From: Paenibacillus paeoniae
GTDB taxonomy: Bacteria; Bacillota; Bacilli; Paenibacillales; Paenibacillaceae
Direction: 5' to 3'
DNA length: 64,000 nt
NCBI RefSeq assembly: GCF_003388735.1
Contig: NZ_QUBQ01000004.1
Span: 1 to 64,000, forward strand
The notes beneath the pieces are model-generated. The model was given only the letters and a program-made list of their open reading frames with translations. It searched no databases and was not told the origin of the DNA. Positions 19,085-28,164 of this stretch are shown one piece after another; the stretch's first letter is position 1, and the number at the start of each line of letters is the position of its first letter. The position numbers and the translations under genes are program-made.

Positions 19085-19912
19085 TTACTTCACCAAATCC
19101 TCTACGAATTTAGGAAGGATGAACGCCGCCTTATGCAAGCGAGGTGTGTAATATTTTGTATCCAGCTCCGGAATGGAAGACTCGTCCACTTGAAGCGGAT
19201 CATGTTTTTTGCTGCCCATTGTGAATGTCCATAGACCGGACGGGTAAGTCGGAATGTTCGCGCCGTATACGCGTACGATCGGGAATACTTCCTTCACATC
19301 GCGGTTTACGCTTTGAATCAAGTCAGCTTTAAACCAAGGGTTGTCCGTCTGTGCGACGAAGATGCCGTCTTCCTTCAACGCCTCGTAGATGCCTTGATAG
19401 AAGCCGCGCGTGAACAGGTTCGCCGCTGGCCCTACCGGCTCGGTAGAGTCGACCATGATAACGTCATAAGTGTTCTTATGATCATGGATATGCATGAAGC
19501 CGTCATTGACAAGCACCTCTACGCGAGGGTTGTCCAGCTCGCCTGCAATCGTCGGCAGGTATTTTTTCGAATACTCAATAACCTTGCCGTCGATATCGAC
19601 CAGAACCGCTTTTTTGACCTTCGGGTGCTTCATCACTTCACGGATAACACCGCCGTCGCCGCCGCCTACTACAAGCACGTTCTCAGGGTTTGGATGCGTG
19701 AAGAGAACCGGATGCGCCACCATCTCATGGTAGACGAATTCATCCTTTACCGTTGTCATGACCATGCCGTCGAGAACGAGCATTGTGCCGAACTCTTCCG
19801 TCTCGATCATATCCAATTGTTGAAACTCCGTTTGTTCATGTACATAGCTTTTAGTAATCTTCGCCGTAATGCCGAAGTTTTCGGTTTGTTTCTCGGTATA
19901 CCATAATTCCAT
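19085..19912 (-). CDS. speE: Polyamine aminopropyltransferase (spermidine synthase)
   Basis: Transfers an aminopropyl group from decarboxylated SAM to putrescine to make spermidine. At 275 residues it matches B. subtilis SpeE (276). The Rossmann methyltransferase-like fold has [15 protein letters not shown], the acidic VLVDID, and the catalytic [13 protein letters not shown] and QTDNPWF segments. AAGAAGGG precedes the ATG. In B. subtilis speE is followed by speB and preceded by ywhD-pbpG; here speB is absent, an MFS gene sits between, and pbpG and ywhD are nearby but separate. No speD is seen in the window. Confidence 0.96.
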   Translation of the reverse strand: MELWYTEKQTENFGITAKITKSYVHEQTEFQQLDMIETEEFGTMLVLDGMVMTTVKDEFVYHEMVAHPVLFTHPNPENVLVVGGGDGGVIREVMKHPKVKKAVLVDIDGKVIEYSKKYLPTIAGELDNPRVEVLVNDGFMHIHDHKNTYDVIMVDSTEPVGPAANLFTRGFYQGIYEALKEDGIFVAQTDNPWFKADLIQSVNRDVKEVFPIVRVYGANIPTYPSGLWTFTMGSKKHDPLQVDESSIPELDTKYYTPRLHKAAFILPKFVEDLVK

Positions 19913-20020
19913 GAGATTGATCCCTTCTTTCCATCAATGGTTCAACCTGTATTATAGTATTTCAAGCCGAAAATGCAACCTTTTGGACCGTCCTGCACAA
20001 AAAATTAATGAAATCCTCCA

Positions 20021-21265
20021 TTATCCGCTGACTGACGCTTGGTTTGATACTCTTTTGGCCCGATTAAGCCCGAACAAGAGCACGACTGCTCCCAAAGTAA
20101 AGATGGCGCAAGTCAGATACACATTGCGGTAGCCGAAAGCGTCCGCGATCAGACCGAACAGCACAAAACCAAGCATGTTGCCTGCCTTGCTCGAATTGGA
20201 GTATAAGTTCGTTGCAGTCCCTGGCATCTCCGGCAAGAAGTCCTGAAAATACGTGATCGCAATTCCTGATGTGATTGAGATGTAAGCCGCACTTAGAATT
20301 TGTACCGAGAAGATATGCCAAGTCGAATTGGCGAAAAATAATAGACAGAAATAGATAAGAGCCAGCACCGCACCCAGACGTATTAGCCGGTCGCTCTTCA
20401 TTCTCGTAGCCATATAGCCAAAGCCCAGCATGAACGGAATTTCAAAAATCGGCGGAATGCTGAAAATGATTCCGATATCTTCCTTGCCGCCGCCGAGCAC
20501 CTTCGTTACAAACTGTGCCATATTCATCGAGCTGAGCGTAGTCGCCGCCGAGATAAACGTAAAGGCGACCAGATTGATGAAGATGGTCGGCTGGAACACG
20601 ATTTTTTTGAGCGGAATATTGGCTTTCTCCGACTTGGCCCCGGCGGCTTCTGTACGGCGATGCAGGAACAACAGCGCAATGATCGCTACGATCGCATTAC
20701 AGGTAGCGGCGACGACGAACAGTCCTGTGAAGCCCATAAATAGCAGGACATAAGAAGCAATGGCAGGACCGACTGTCCAAGACAGGGCAAAGATCGTCCG
20801 CAAGATGTTCATGTACAGAGGAACCTGCTTAGCAGGCACCTCGGACCTAGTCAGCGCTTCTCTGCCGATCGCGAACATTTGGGAGAACGTCGAGGACGCA
20901 ATCCCGAGGAATACTGCTGAAAATACAAGCAACACATAGTAGTTGCGCGAGTAGGCAAAGCCCATATAGCCGATTATTCCCGCTACCGCGCAAAGAATCA
21001 AAATGAACTTACGATCCGACACGCGGTCGGACAGCTTCGCTATTGCCGTGCTGAGCACAATGCCGCATAACGACGAGACCAGCATGAAGATGCCGAAGGT
21101 CGTATTGCTCATTCCTACTTCATCGATGCCGAATAGAGAATTGAAGGGCAAGATGAAAGCATGAGATATGCCCAGAAAAATGTTGATAACCATAATGATC
21201 GGGAATCCTTGAATTCCCCATGCCGTTTTAGCATGATGCTTCATTGACGCGATAAAGTTACTCAT
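20021..21265 (-). CDS. MFS transporter, sugar-efflux-like
   Basis: A 12-TM major facilitator. From MSNFIASM it has 414 residues. The early cytoplasmic loop (ISTAIAKLSDRVSDRKFILI) carries the MFS motif A. The overall pattern, with ALSWTVGPAIASY in TM5 and the C-terminal half FATNLYSNSSKAGNMLGFVLFG-like sequence, resembles the SetA/SetB sugar efflux group, but this is a weak hint. A longer in-frame start 26 codons upstream is possible; neither has a strong ribosome site. It lies between speE and pbpG, divergent from pbpG. Confidence 0.75.
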   Translation of the reverse strand: MSNFIASMKHHAKTAWGIQGFPIIMVINIFLGISHAFILPFNSLFGIDEVGMSNTTFGIFMLVSSLCGIVLSTAIAKLSDRVSDRKFILILCAVAGIIGYMGFAYSRNYYVLLVFSAVFLGIASSTFSQMFAIGREALTRSEVPAKQVPLYMNILRTIFALSWTVGPAIASYVLLFMGFTGLFVVAATCNAIVAIIALLFLHRRTEAAGAKSEKANIPLKKIVFQPTIFINLVAFTFISAATTLSSMNMAQFVTKVLGGGKEDIGIIFSIPPIFEIPFMLGFGYMATRMKSDRLIRLGAVLALIYFCLLFFANSTWHIFSVQILSAAYISITSGIAITYFQDFLPEMPGTATNLYSNSSKAGNMLGFVLFGLIADAFGYRNVYLTCAIFTLGAVVLLFGLNRAKRVSNQASVSG

Positions 21266-21518
21266 CCTACCATCCCCGTATTTTTCTATATCTATAGGAA
21301 CAGCCAGTCCTTTTTCACCGTTTGTCAAAAAATATGACGACATGCTGTCGTCAGTACAGTGAGGCTAGCCGCAGTATTTCTCTCTCTCCTATTACGAACG
21401 CTCAATTCCGATCAGATCGTTATTCTCAACATACTCGCATAAACCTTCGCAGAGTTCAAGATAATAATGTGTTTATAACCATCCTGAATCAAACATTTAT
21501 TCGATATCTATTGATCAT

Positions 21519-21549
21519 TGAATAGCTGATTCCGCATTTTTCCATACTA
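21519..21549 (+). promoter_or_regulatory. Sigma-G promoter of pbpG
   Basis: TGAATA (21519-21524), 18 bp, CATACTA (21543-21549). Both hexamers and the spacing equal the sigma-G consensus (GHATR, about 18 bp, CATWHTA). The pbpG ATG is 39 bp further. Confidence 0.75.
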
Positions 21550-21587
21550 AAGAATAGATCAGCAACACGCGGAAGGGAGTCGGCAGC

Positions 21588-23729
21588 ATGTTCAAAAGGA
21601 TACCTCCGATCTTCAGACGAAAAAGCAAGACTAAACGCCGCTCAGCCTTTCCTCATATCTCCGAGCGGTTTCTTCCCTATATGCTGAGGCTGCAGAAGTG
21701 GCTTAGACGGATAAGCATGGCTCTGCTTGCAGCTGCTGTCATCGTGGCGGGACTTTACCTATACTTGCGCACGCAGGCGCTGCCCCTCTCGAAAATTAGT
21801 CAAACCTCCCAGATGCTCGACATACAGGGCCACATTATTGATACCTTCCATGCTGGGGAGAACCGCCGTTCAGTCGCTTTGAGCGATATCTCCCACTATG
21901 TTGTGGATGCGACGCTTGCGATTGAAGATCGGAGATTCTATCGTCACTCCGGCTTCGATCTGAAGGGCATGGCCCGTGCGGTCGTCGTGAACGTGCAAAG
22001 TATGTCGGCCAGGCAAGGGGCCAGCACACTCACTCAACAGCTTGCGCGCAATCTCTATCTCAGCCATGAACGAACCTGGCAGCGTAAGCTCAAGGAAGCC
22101 ATGTATACCGCTCAACTGGAGATGAAATATAGCAAAGACGATATTCTTGGGATGTATTTGAACCAAATTTATTACGGGCATGGCTCTTATGGCATCGAAG
22201 CGGCATCCATGATGTACTTCGACAAGCACGCCTCCGAGCTCTCGCTGGCCGAAAGCGCCATGTTGGCCGGAATTCCGAAGGGGCCCAAATATTATTCTCC
22301 TTATTTAAATATGAAGGCCGCCAAGGACCGGCAATCGCTCATCCTGGAAGCCATGAAGGAAGGCGGCTCTATTACCGAAGAGCAGGCTCAAGCTGCATAT
22401 GGCGAGATGCTGACCTTTCAGCCGCAAGGCTCTCAGCAGCAGGAGGGCTTTGCCCCTTATTTCCGAGACTATATCCGTTTTCTTGCGGTGGAGCAGCTCG
22501 GCATCGATTCATCGCTCCTGAATGAGGGCGGCATCACCATCTATACGACGCTTGATCAGGCGGCGCAGGCGGCTGCGGAAGAATCCATTAAGCAGATTAT
22601 GCCGTCAGGCTCAGAGCAGCAAGCGGCGTTAGTCGCAATCGATCCTCGTACCGGCTACATCAAAGCCATGGTCGGCGGCAGAGATTATGCCAAAAATCAA
22701 TACAACCGCGTGTTCGCCAGTACACGCCAGCCAGGCTCCGCCTTCAAGCCGTTCCTGTATATGTCGGCGCTGCAAAGCGGCTTCATGTCTCCGGTTACGC
22801 GCTTCAAGAGCGAGCCAACCGTATTCAGCTATGATGAAGGCCGCAAGACGTATGAACCGCATAATTATGGTGACAAGTACGCGGAGGATTATATCGACAT
22901 GCGCACCGCCATCAGCGGCTCCGACAATATCTATGCGGTCAATACGATTATGACGGTTGGCGCAGACAAGGTAATTGAGACTGCACGTAAGCTCGGCATT
23001 CGCAGCCGTATGCAGCCTGTTCCTTCGCTTGCGCTGGGGACATTCCCGGCCAGTCCGTTCGAGATGGCATCTGCATACGGCGTATTCGCCAATGCCGGGC
23101 TTCGATTGGAGCCGATCGCCATTCTGCGTATTGAAGACCGAAAGGGAAACGTATTATATGAAGCGAAGTCTGCGGAGGAGCAGGTCATTACGGCTGCGGA
23201 GGCTTATGTCATGACGAGCCTGCTGGAGAGCGTGTTCGACGATGGCGGTACGGCGCACCGGGTATCGGCGACGATCAAGCGCCCCGTCGCCGGCAAGACG
23301 GGCACAACAGCCACCGACGCATGGCTCGTTGGCTATACGCCAGAGCTGGCGGCCGCTGTCTGGGTCGGTTACGACAAGGACCGGATGCTGACCGTCGCGG
23401 AGGCACATCGTGCGGCGCCGATCTTTGCCCGATTTATCGAAGGCACGCTATCCGCTGTGCCGCCGAAGTACTTCCCCGTGCCGGAGGGCGTCGTGAACAT
23501 CTTCATCGATCCCGCATCCGGCAAGTTAGCCGCGGCGACTTGCCCAAGCCGACGGCTGGAATCGTTCCTCGCCGGCACGGAGCCGACAGAGGTATGCGGC
23601 TCGCCTGCGGACGCCGGCAACGGAACTGGCCGCGAGAACAGCAGCAGCGGGCAAGGCAAGTTTGAGAACGGCAAGCCGCAGAAGCAACGCTCTTGGTGGA
23701 ATGACCTGAAGCGGTGGTGGACGGACTAA
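21588..23729 (+). CDS. pbpG: Class A penicillin-binding protein (spore PbpG type)
   Basis: A bifunctional peptidoglycan synthase of 713 residues: cytoplasmic basic tail, one TM helix (about 42-62), a GT51 transglycosylase with Glu113 in AIEDRRFYRH and QGASTLTQQLARNL, and a transpeptidase with the active serine in STRQPGSAFKP (Ser384, Lys387), SDN (445-447) and KTG (570-572). The tail after residue 665 is low complexity. The start has GGAAGGGAG eight bases upstream. The sigma-G promoter and nearness to speE match B. subtilis pbpG, which builds the germ-cell wall in the forespore; PbpF is the alternative. A G+C-rich hairpin follows. Confidence 0.9.
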   Translation: MFKRIPPIFRRKSKTKRRSAFPHISERFLPYMLRLQKWLRRISMALLAAAVIVAGLYLYLRTQALPLSKISQTSQMLDIQGHIIDTFHAGENRRSVALSDISHYVVDATLAIEDRRFYRHSGFDLKGMARAVVVNVQSMSARQGASTLTQQLARNLYLSHERTWQRKLKEAMYTAQLEMKYSKDDILGMYLNQIYYGHGSYGIEAASMMYFDKHASELSLAESAMLAGIPKGPKYYSPYLNMKAAKDRQSLILEAMKEGGSITEEQAQAAYGEMLTFQPQGSQQQEGFAPYFRDYIRFLAVEQLGIDSSLLNEGGITIYTTLDQAAQAAAEESIKQIMPSGSEQQAALVAIDPRTGYIKAMVGGRDYAKNQYNRVFASTRQPGSAFKPFLYMSALQSGFMSPVTRFKSEPTVFSYDEGRKTYEPHNYGDKYAEDYIDMRTAISGSDNIYAVNTIMTVGADKVIETARKLGIRSRMQPVPSLALGTFPASPFEMASAYGVFANAGLRLEPIAILRIEDRKGNVLYEAKSAEEQVITAAEAYVMTSLLESVFDDGGTAHRVSATIKRPVAGKTGTTATDAWLVGYTPELAAAVWVGYDKDRMLTVAEAHRAAPIFARFIEGTLSAVPPKYFPVPEGVVNIFIDPASGKLAAATCPSRRLESFLAGTEPTEVCGSPADAGNGTGRENSSSGQGKFENGKPQKQRSWWNDLKRWWTD

Positions 23730-23734
23730 CACTC

Positions 23735-23800
23735 TGTTGGCTGGAGCTTTGTTGGTGGGAGCTTTGTTGGTTGTAGCTTTGTTTGCCAGGAGCTTTTTTG
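23735..23800 (+). repeat. Short imperfect tandem repeat after pbpG
   Basis: Four degenerate copies of a 16-21-bp unit containing GGAGCTTTGTTGG run from just after the pbpG stop. No function is obvious; the unit is T-rich and could be slipped-strand duplication. Confidence 0.5.
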
Positions 23801-23883
23801 GAGGAAGTGGTTCTTGAAGCTAACTTGCATGCGAGTACGATTGCATCTTGCTTGCGAATGAACAATATTAGGAAGTGAACGCG

Positions 23884-23916
23884 GCGCGGCCTGCAGCATG
23901 TTGCTGCAGGCCGCGC
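23884..23916 (+). terminator. Strong hairpin after pbpG
   Basis: GCGCGGCCTGCAGCA and TGCTGCAGGCCGCGC form a perfect 15-bp stem with a 3-base loop. There is no run of Ts after it, so it may be a terminator of the weak-tail type or an mRNA 3' stabiliser. Confidence 0.55.
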
Positions 23917-23958
23917 TTATGACAGGATGATGTTGTGCCCAAGATCAGCGCCTCCTCA

Positions 23959-24050
23959 CACTTAACATTTCCTCGCGACACTAATTCCCCATTTTCGTCT
24001 CATTCCCACATTTAACGTTTCCTCACAACACTAACGCCCAGATACTTGCC
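23959..24050 (+). repeat. Intergenic repeat pair with 50-bp period, locus 1
   Basis: CTTAACATTTCCTCGCGACA and TTTAACGTTTCCTCACAACA, each followed by CTAA, are exactly 50 bp apart (core at 23971 and 24021). A similar pair with the same period occurs at 54031-54120. The rest of the pbpG-24233 gap (about 500 bp) holds the tandem repeat, the hairpin and a promoter. Confidence 0.6.
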
Positions 24051-24161
24051 CCTTTCAGTGATTGTTCGTTCACAGTTACTCCCGGTTGCTTCCAAGCCGG
24101 TCGCCTTTTTCATCTTCTTCTAAGCTTTTTGTCTAATTTATGTGCAAAAAGTGAATTTTCT

Positions 24162-24191
24162 TTGAACAAACTGCATAATATGTGGTATAGT
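24162..24191 (+). promoter_or_regulatory. Sigma-A promoter for the small membrane protein
   Basis: TTGAAC (24162-24167), 18 bp, TATAGT (24186-24191), about 40 bp before the start codon at 24233. Confidence 0.7.
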
Positions 24192-24232
24192 ATGGTTAAG
24201 TAAGCACTTTCATTATCTAAGGAGTGTTTGAT

Positions 24233-24538
24233 ATGACTACAAAAACAGCAACAATCAGCCAACTTGGCCCAACAAAATCCGACGTGAAACGTCTAGTAAA
24301 TGTAATGACTGCGATGGCTTGGGGTGTTCTCGGCATCGGCTTTCTCTTATGCCTCATTAACTTAAGTCATTTCAGCGATAAGAATATCGGCCTTATGGTC
24401 GGAATCGGATTCCTGATCGGCAGCGTTCACATTTATGTGATTGGCACAGCCATCGGTCTTGTTCATGCCAGATTGAACAGCAACAACCATAACCAATCGG
24501 AGACGAACACCTCTGAAGTATCAGATAAGGAACACTAA
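24233..24538 (+). CDS. Small two-TM membrane protein, unknown
   Basis: A 101-residue protein with a polar N-terminus, two hydrophobic helices (about 25-43 and 53-77) joined by a short polar loop, and a charged, His/Asn-rich tail (NSNNHNQSETN). No motif identifies it. AAGGAG eight bases before the ATG, a good sigma-A promoter and a strong terminator make it a complete single-gene unit. Its position upstream of the quinol oxidase operon, on the same strand, may be chance, since a terminator and over 600 bp separate them. Confidence 0.75.
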   Translation: MTTKTATISQLGPTKSDVKRLVNVMTAMAWGVLGIGFLLCLINLSHFSDKNIGLMVGIGFLIGSVHIYVIGTAIGLVHARLNSNNHNQSETNTSEVSDKEH

Positions 24539-24557
24539 AGTCATTCATGACTATTAA

Positions 24558-24606
24558 CAAACAAGCCCTCCAACTTCTCATGAAGAAGTTGGAGGGCTTG
24601 TTCCGT
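24558..24606 (+). terminator. Terminator after the small membrane protein
   Basis: ACAAGCCCTCCAACTTCT pairs with AGAAGTTGGAGGGCTTGT around CATGA, followed by TCCGTTTCC. The stem is about 17 bp. Confidence 0.85.
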
Positions 24607-24863
24607 TTCCTCCCATTGTCCATTTCCTTATAACTACATAGGGATAGTTCCCGTAAATTTCCTAGATATGACTGTTTATCAGGCTATATTCAACCATATG
24701 TCTAACTCGTGACTAATATATGGCGGAAAAAAGTCAAATTGTTTACGTAATTGTTAACCCTACAGTCACAGCGTTTCGAATCTGCTATGTTAGTCGTAAG
24801 CTATTTTTAAGTGTTTGCGGACGAAGCTAGACGACTGTGAGTATTCCAGCATGTGCTTTGATT

Positions 24864-25146
24864 CACAAACCTTAACACATGCTCTCAAAGCGTATATGCT
24901 TCTCACGCCTCGGCATAAGCTTTGCTACACAAACCTAAGCGATACTTTTCGTAGCTAGGTTTGTTCACATGTCATCAAAGTGACTTTTGCTTCACAAACC
25001 TAAGCGAATGCTTCCGTAGCTAGGTTTGTTTACAAGCCAGCCTTTCATTGCCTGGCTTTATGCTTCACAAACCTTAGCGATTGCTTCCGTAGCTAGGTTT
25101 GCTCATAAGCCAGCATTTCATTGCTTGGCTTTAGCTTCACAAACCT
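24864..25146 (+). repeat. Tandem hairpin repeats in the qoxA leader
   Basis: CACAAACC starts five times, at 24864, 24928, 24993, 25066 and 25138 (spacing 64, 65, 73, 72). Units 2-4 carry hairpin H1, CAAACCTA...TAGGTTTG around gcgaatgcttccgtag-type loops, then a second hairpin H2: GTCA/TGAC in unit 2, AAGCCAG/CTGGCTT in unit 3 and AAGCCAG/TTGGCTT in unit 4. The last half-unit runs straight into the qoxA ribosome site (CACAAACCTTTAAGGAG). The remaining 24610-24860 has no gene. Confidence 0.8.
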
Positions 25147-25162
25147 TTAAGGAGTTGGAACC

Positions 25163-26146
25163 GTGATGAGACGTAATTATCGAATGCTGACAGCAGGGCT
25201 CTTCCTAGCGATGGTCTTCCTGCTCTCAGGCTGCAGCGAGCAGTATATTGTGCTCGATCCGAAAGGACCGATTGGGCAATCCCAGAAAGACTTGATTATC
25301 ATATCAACCGTTCTGTGCGCAGTCATCATTATTCCGGTGCTTGTCATGACGGCTGTTATCGTGTGGCGCTACCGTGACCGCCCAGGCAGCAAAGCGAAAT
25401 ACAAGCCGAACTGGGAACACAATACGAAGCTGGAAGTGACATGGTGGAGCGTTCCGATCGTGGTCATCATTATCCTTGCAGCCATAACGGTCAACTATAC
25501 TTATAAGCTGGAGCCTTCTCGGGCGATCGAGTCTGAAAAGGCGCCGATTACGATACAGGTAACCTCAATGGATTGGAAGTGGCTGTTCAAATATCCGGAT
25601 GAAGATATCGCAACAGTCAACTATGTGAAGTTCCCGGAAGGCGTGCCGGTTCGCTTCCAACTGACATCCGACACAGCGATGAACTCCTTCTGGATTCCAC
25701 AGCTTGGCGGCCAACTCTACTCCATGTCCGGCATGGCGATGACATTGTATCTGCAAGCCGATGAACTAGGAAGCTACTATGGCTCGGGCGCCAACTTTAA
25801 CGGCAAAGATTTTGCCCAAATGACCTTCAAGGCCGATGCCGTATCCCAAGAGGAATACGATGCGTGGGTTCAGGAAGTGAAGAAAGACGCTCCAGCACTA
25901 ACTATGGATGGTTATAAGAAATTGCAAAGGCCGGGCCGCTCTGACGTACAGCAATTCTCCAGCTTCCCGGACGGACTGTTCGAGCACATCGTAACGCAAT
26001 ATGTCGAAAAAGGCAGCAGCGGCGCGCACTCGCATCATGGCGTCAGCTCGGACACTTCGAAGACTGAAGCAACTAGCAAGAACAACGATAGCGGAACCGA
26101 CAAGGCCGACGCATCAGACCAACACAACGGACACGCAGGCCATTAA
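25163..26146 (+). CDS. qoxA: Cytochrome aa3 quinol oxidase subunit II
   Basis: Subunit II of the menaquinol oxidase. The 327-residue lipoprotein has a signal with lipobox LLSGC (Cys24), two TM helices (about 42-68 and 92-110) and an extracytoplasmic cupredoxin domain. It has SMDWKWLFKYPD and NSFWIPQLGGQLYSMSGMAM as in QoxA, and lacks the CuA cysteines, so it takes electrons from quinol and not from cytochrome c. The start is GTG (ATG one codon later also fits) after AAGGAG. The C-terminal 40 residues are His/Ser/Asp-rich. It opens qoxABCD behind a repeated-hairpin leader. Confidence 0.96.
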   Translation: MMRRNYRMLTAGLFLAMVFLLSGCSEQYIVLDPKGPIGQSQKDLIIISTVLCAVIIIPVLVMTAVIVWRYRDRPGSKAKYKPNWEHNTKLEVTWWSVPIVVIIILAAITVNYTYKLEPSRAIESEKAPITIQVTSMDWKWLFKYPDEDIATVNYVKFPEGVPVRFQLTSDTAMNSFWIPQLGGQLYSMSGMAMTLYLQADELGSYYGSGANFNGKDFAQMTFKADAVSQEEYDAWVQEVKKDAPALTMDGYKKLQRPGRSDVQQFSSFPDGLFEHIVTQYVEKGSSGAHSHHGVSSDTSKTEATSKNNDSGTDKADASDQHNGHAGH

Positions 26147-26175
26147 CGTACCGTTATCGAAAGGAGAACTAGCTC

Positions 26176-28164
26176 ATGTGGGATAAGATCAAAGATTTTT
26201 CATCCGAGTTTTTCGTGACGGGCGACCCGCTCATTCTCGGAGCTCAAGTATCGATTGCGATTACGATGGTAGCTATCGTTTTCGTACTCACGTATTTCAA
26301 AAAATGGCGCTGGCTATGGACGGAATGGCTAACCTCCGTCGATCATAAAAAAATCGGCATCATGTATATCATCGCATCCATTCTGATGTTGTTCCGCGGC
26401 GGGGTTGACGCCCTGCTCATGCGTATGCAACTGGCTGCCCCGCAATTGGAATTCCTGAATGCGGAGCATTATAATCAGATATTCACAACGCATGGCGTTA
26501 TCATGATCTTGTTCATGGCCATGCCGCTCATGTTCGGCTTGTTCAACATTGTCGTACCGCTCCAGATCGGCGCGCGCGACGTCGCATTCCCGTTCCTGAA
26601 CTCCTTAAGCTTCTGGATGTTCTTCTTCGGGGCAATGCTATTCAACATGTCATTCGTTATCGGCGGTTCGCCTGATGCAGGCTGGCTCGCTTACCCGCCA
26701 TTGTCAGGATTGTCAGGCAGTCCGGGCGTCGGTCAGGACTTCTATATATGGGGCATACAGATATCCGGTATCGGCTCCTTGGCAACAGGCATTAACTTTA
26801 TCGTCACGATCCTGAAGATGCGCGCGCCAGGCATGAAGCTTATGAAAATGCCCATGTTCACCTGGTCCGTTCTGTCTTCCTGTACAACGATCATTTTCGC
26901 ATTCCCAATCTTGACGGTTACTCTGTTCCTGCTATTCCTGGATCGCTACATGGGTGCACACTTCTTCACCCTCGACGGCGGCGGCAACCCGATGATGTAT
27001 ATTAACCTCATCTGGATGTGGGGACACCCTGAAGTATATATTGTTATTTTGCCGGCATTCGGTATCTTCTCCGAGATCGTCTCGGCATTCTCGAAGAAAA
27101 AACTGTTTGGTTACAAATCGATGGTATTTGCTCTAATGTCCATCAGCTTCTTCTCCTTCTTTACTTGGGCGCATCACTTCTTCACGATGGGCACCGGCGC
27201 GAATGTCAATGCATTCTTCGCCGTCACGACCATGTTGATCGCGATACCTACCGGTGTCAAAGTGTTCAACTGGCTGTTCACCATGTATCGAGGCAAGCTT
27301 AGCTTCCCTACACCGATGATGTGGACGGTTGCCTTTATCCCATGTTTCGTCATTGGGGGCATGACCGGGGTGCTGCTATCCGTAGCGCCTGCGGACTTCC
27401 AGTTCCACAACAGTTACTTCTTGATCGCTCACTTCCACCAAGTGTTGATCGGCGGCGTCGTATTCGGTTACTTCGCAGGTCTATACTACTGGTGGCCAAA
27501 AATGTTCGGCTTCAAGCTTCATGAAGGTTTGGGCAAATGGGCATTCTGGTTCTGGAATATTGGCTTCTATGTCTGCTTCATGCCGCAATACGCGCTTGGC
27601 CTAATGGGTATGACTCGCCGCTTCAACGAATACAACTTCGATATGGGCTGGCAGCCGCTCAACGTCGTATCGACGGTAGGCGGATTCCTGATGGGTATCG
27701 CGTTCCTGTTCCAGGTATGGCAGATTGCGCATAGCATCAAGTTCTACAAGAAAGAGAAAACGGGAGATACTTGGGATGGCCGTACACTGGAATGGTCAAT
27801 TCCATCGCCTGCGCCAATGTACAACTTCGCTCGTACGCCTATCGTTACAGAGCAAGATGATTGGTGGGAGAAGAAGCAGCGCCGCTTGAGAGGCGAAGCC
27901 GATGCTCCTGAGGTTGTCCAAGCAGAGCAAGCGCCGCTGGAGCCAATCCACATGCCGCGCAACTCCGGTGTACCGTTCGTCATGTCTGCTTTCTGGTTCA
28001 CTGCCGGCTTCGGCTTTGTCTGGGATTGGAAATGGATGATTGTACTTGGACTCGGCGGCGTTATCGTAACTATGCTAGTTCGATCCTTTACCTATAATAC
28101 GGATTACTATATTCCGGTCGAAGAAATTGAGCGGACCGAAGCCGCTGCAAGGGGGGCTCACTAA
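26176..28164 (+). CDS. qoxB: Cytochrome aa3 quinol oxidase subunit I
   Basis: The catalytic heme-copper subunit that reduces oxygen to water and pumps protons, 662 residues, about 15 TM helices. Copper-B and heme ligand motifs are intact: WMWGHPEVYIVILPAFG (His and Tyr of the cross-linked pair), WAHHFFTMG, and IAHFHQVLIGG. THGVIMILFMAMPLMFGLFN carries the low-spin heme His. GAAAGGAG before the ATG fixes the start. It overlaps qoxC by one base (TAATG), so translation is coupled. Confidence 0.98.
   Translation: MWDKIKDFSSEFFVTGDPLILGAQVSIAITMVAIVFVLTYFKKWRWLWTEWLTSVDHKKIGIMYIIASILMLFRGGVDALLMRMQLAAPQLEFLNAEHYNQIFTTHGVIMILFMAMPLMFGLFNIVVPLQIGARDVAFPFLNSLSFWMFFFGAMLFNMSFVIGGSPDAGWLAYPPLSGLSGSPGVGQDFYIWGIQISGIGSLATGINFIVTILKMRAPGMKLMKMPMFTWSVLSSCTTIIFAFPILTVTLFLLFLDRYMGAHFFTLDGGGNPMMYINLIWMWGHPEVYIVILPAFGIFSEIVSAFSKKKLFGYKSMVFALMSISFFSFFTWAHHFFTMGTGANVNAFFAVTTMLIAIPTGVKVFNWLFTMYRGKLSFPTPMMWTVAFIPCFVIGGMTGVLLSVAPADFQFHNSYFLIAHFHQVLIGGVVFGYFAGLYYWWPKMFGFKLHEGLGKWAFWFWNIGFYVCFMPQYALGLMGMTRRFNEYNFDMGWQPLNVVSTVGGFLMGIAFLFQVWQIAHSIKFYKKEKTGDTWDGRTLEWSIPSPAPMYNFARTPIVTEQDDWWEKKQRRLRGEADAPEVVQAEQAPLEPIHMPRNSGVPFVMSAFWFTAGFGFVWDWKWMIVLGLGGVIVTMLVRSFTYNTDYYIPVEEIERTEAAARGAH

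Noticed and set aside
23884-23916. Insertion-sequence end or dif-like site
   Set aside because: A plain perfect stem at a gene end with no transposase and no target duplication.
24864-25146. CRISPR array
   Set aside because: Units are 64-73 bp with internal hairpins and related spacers; no cas genes.
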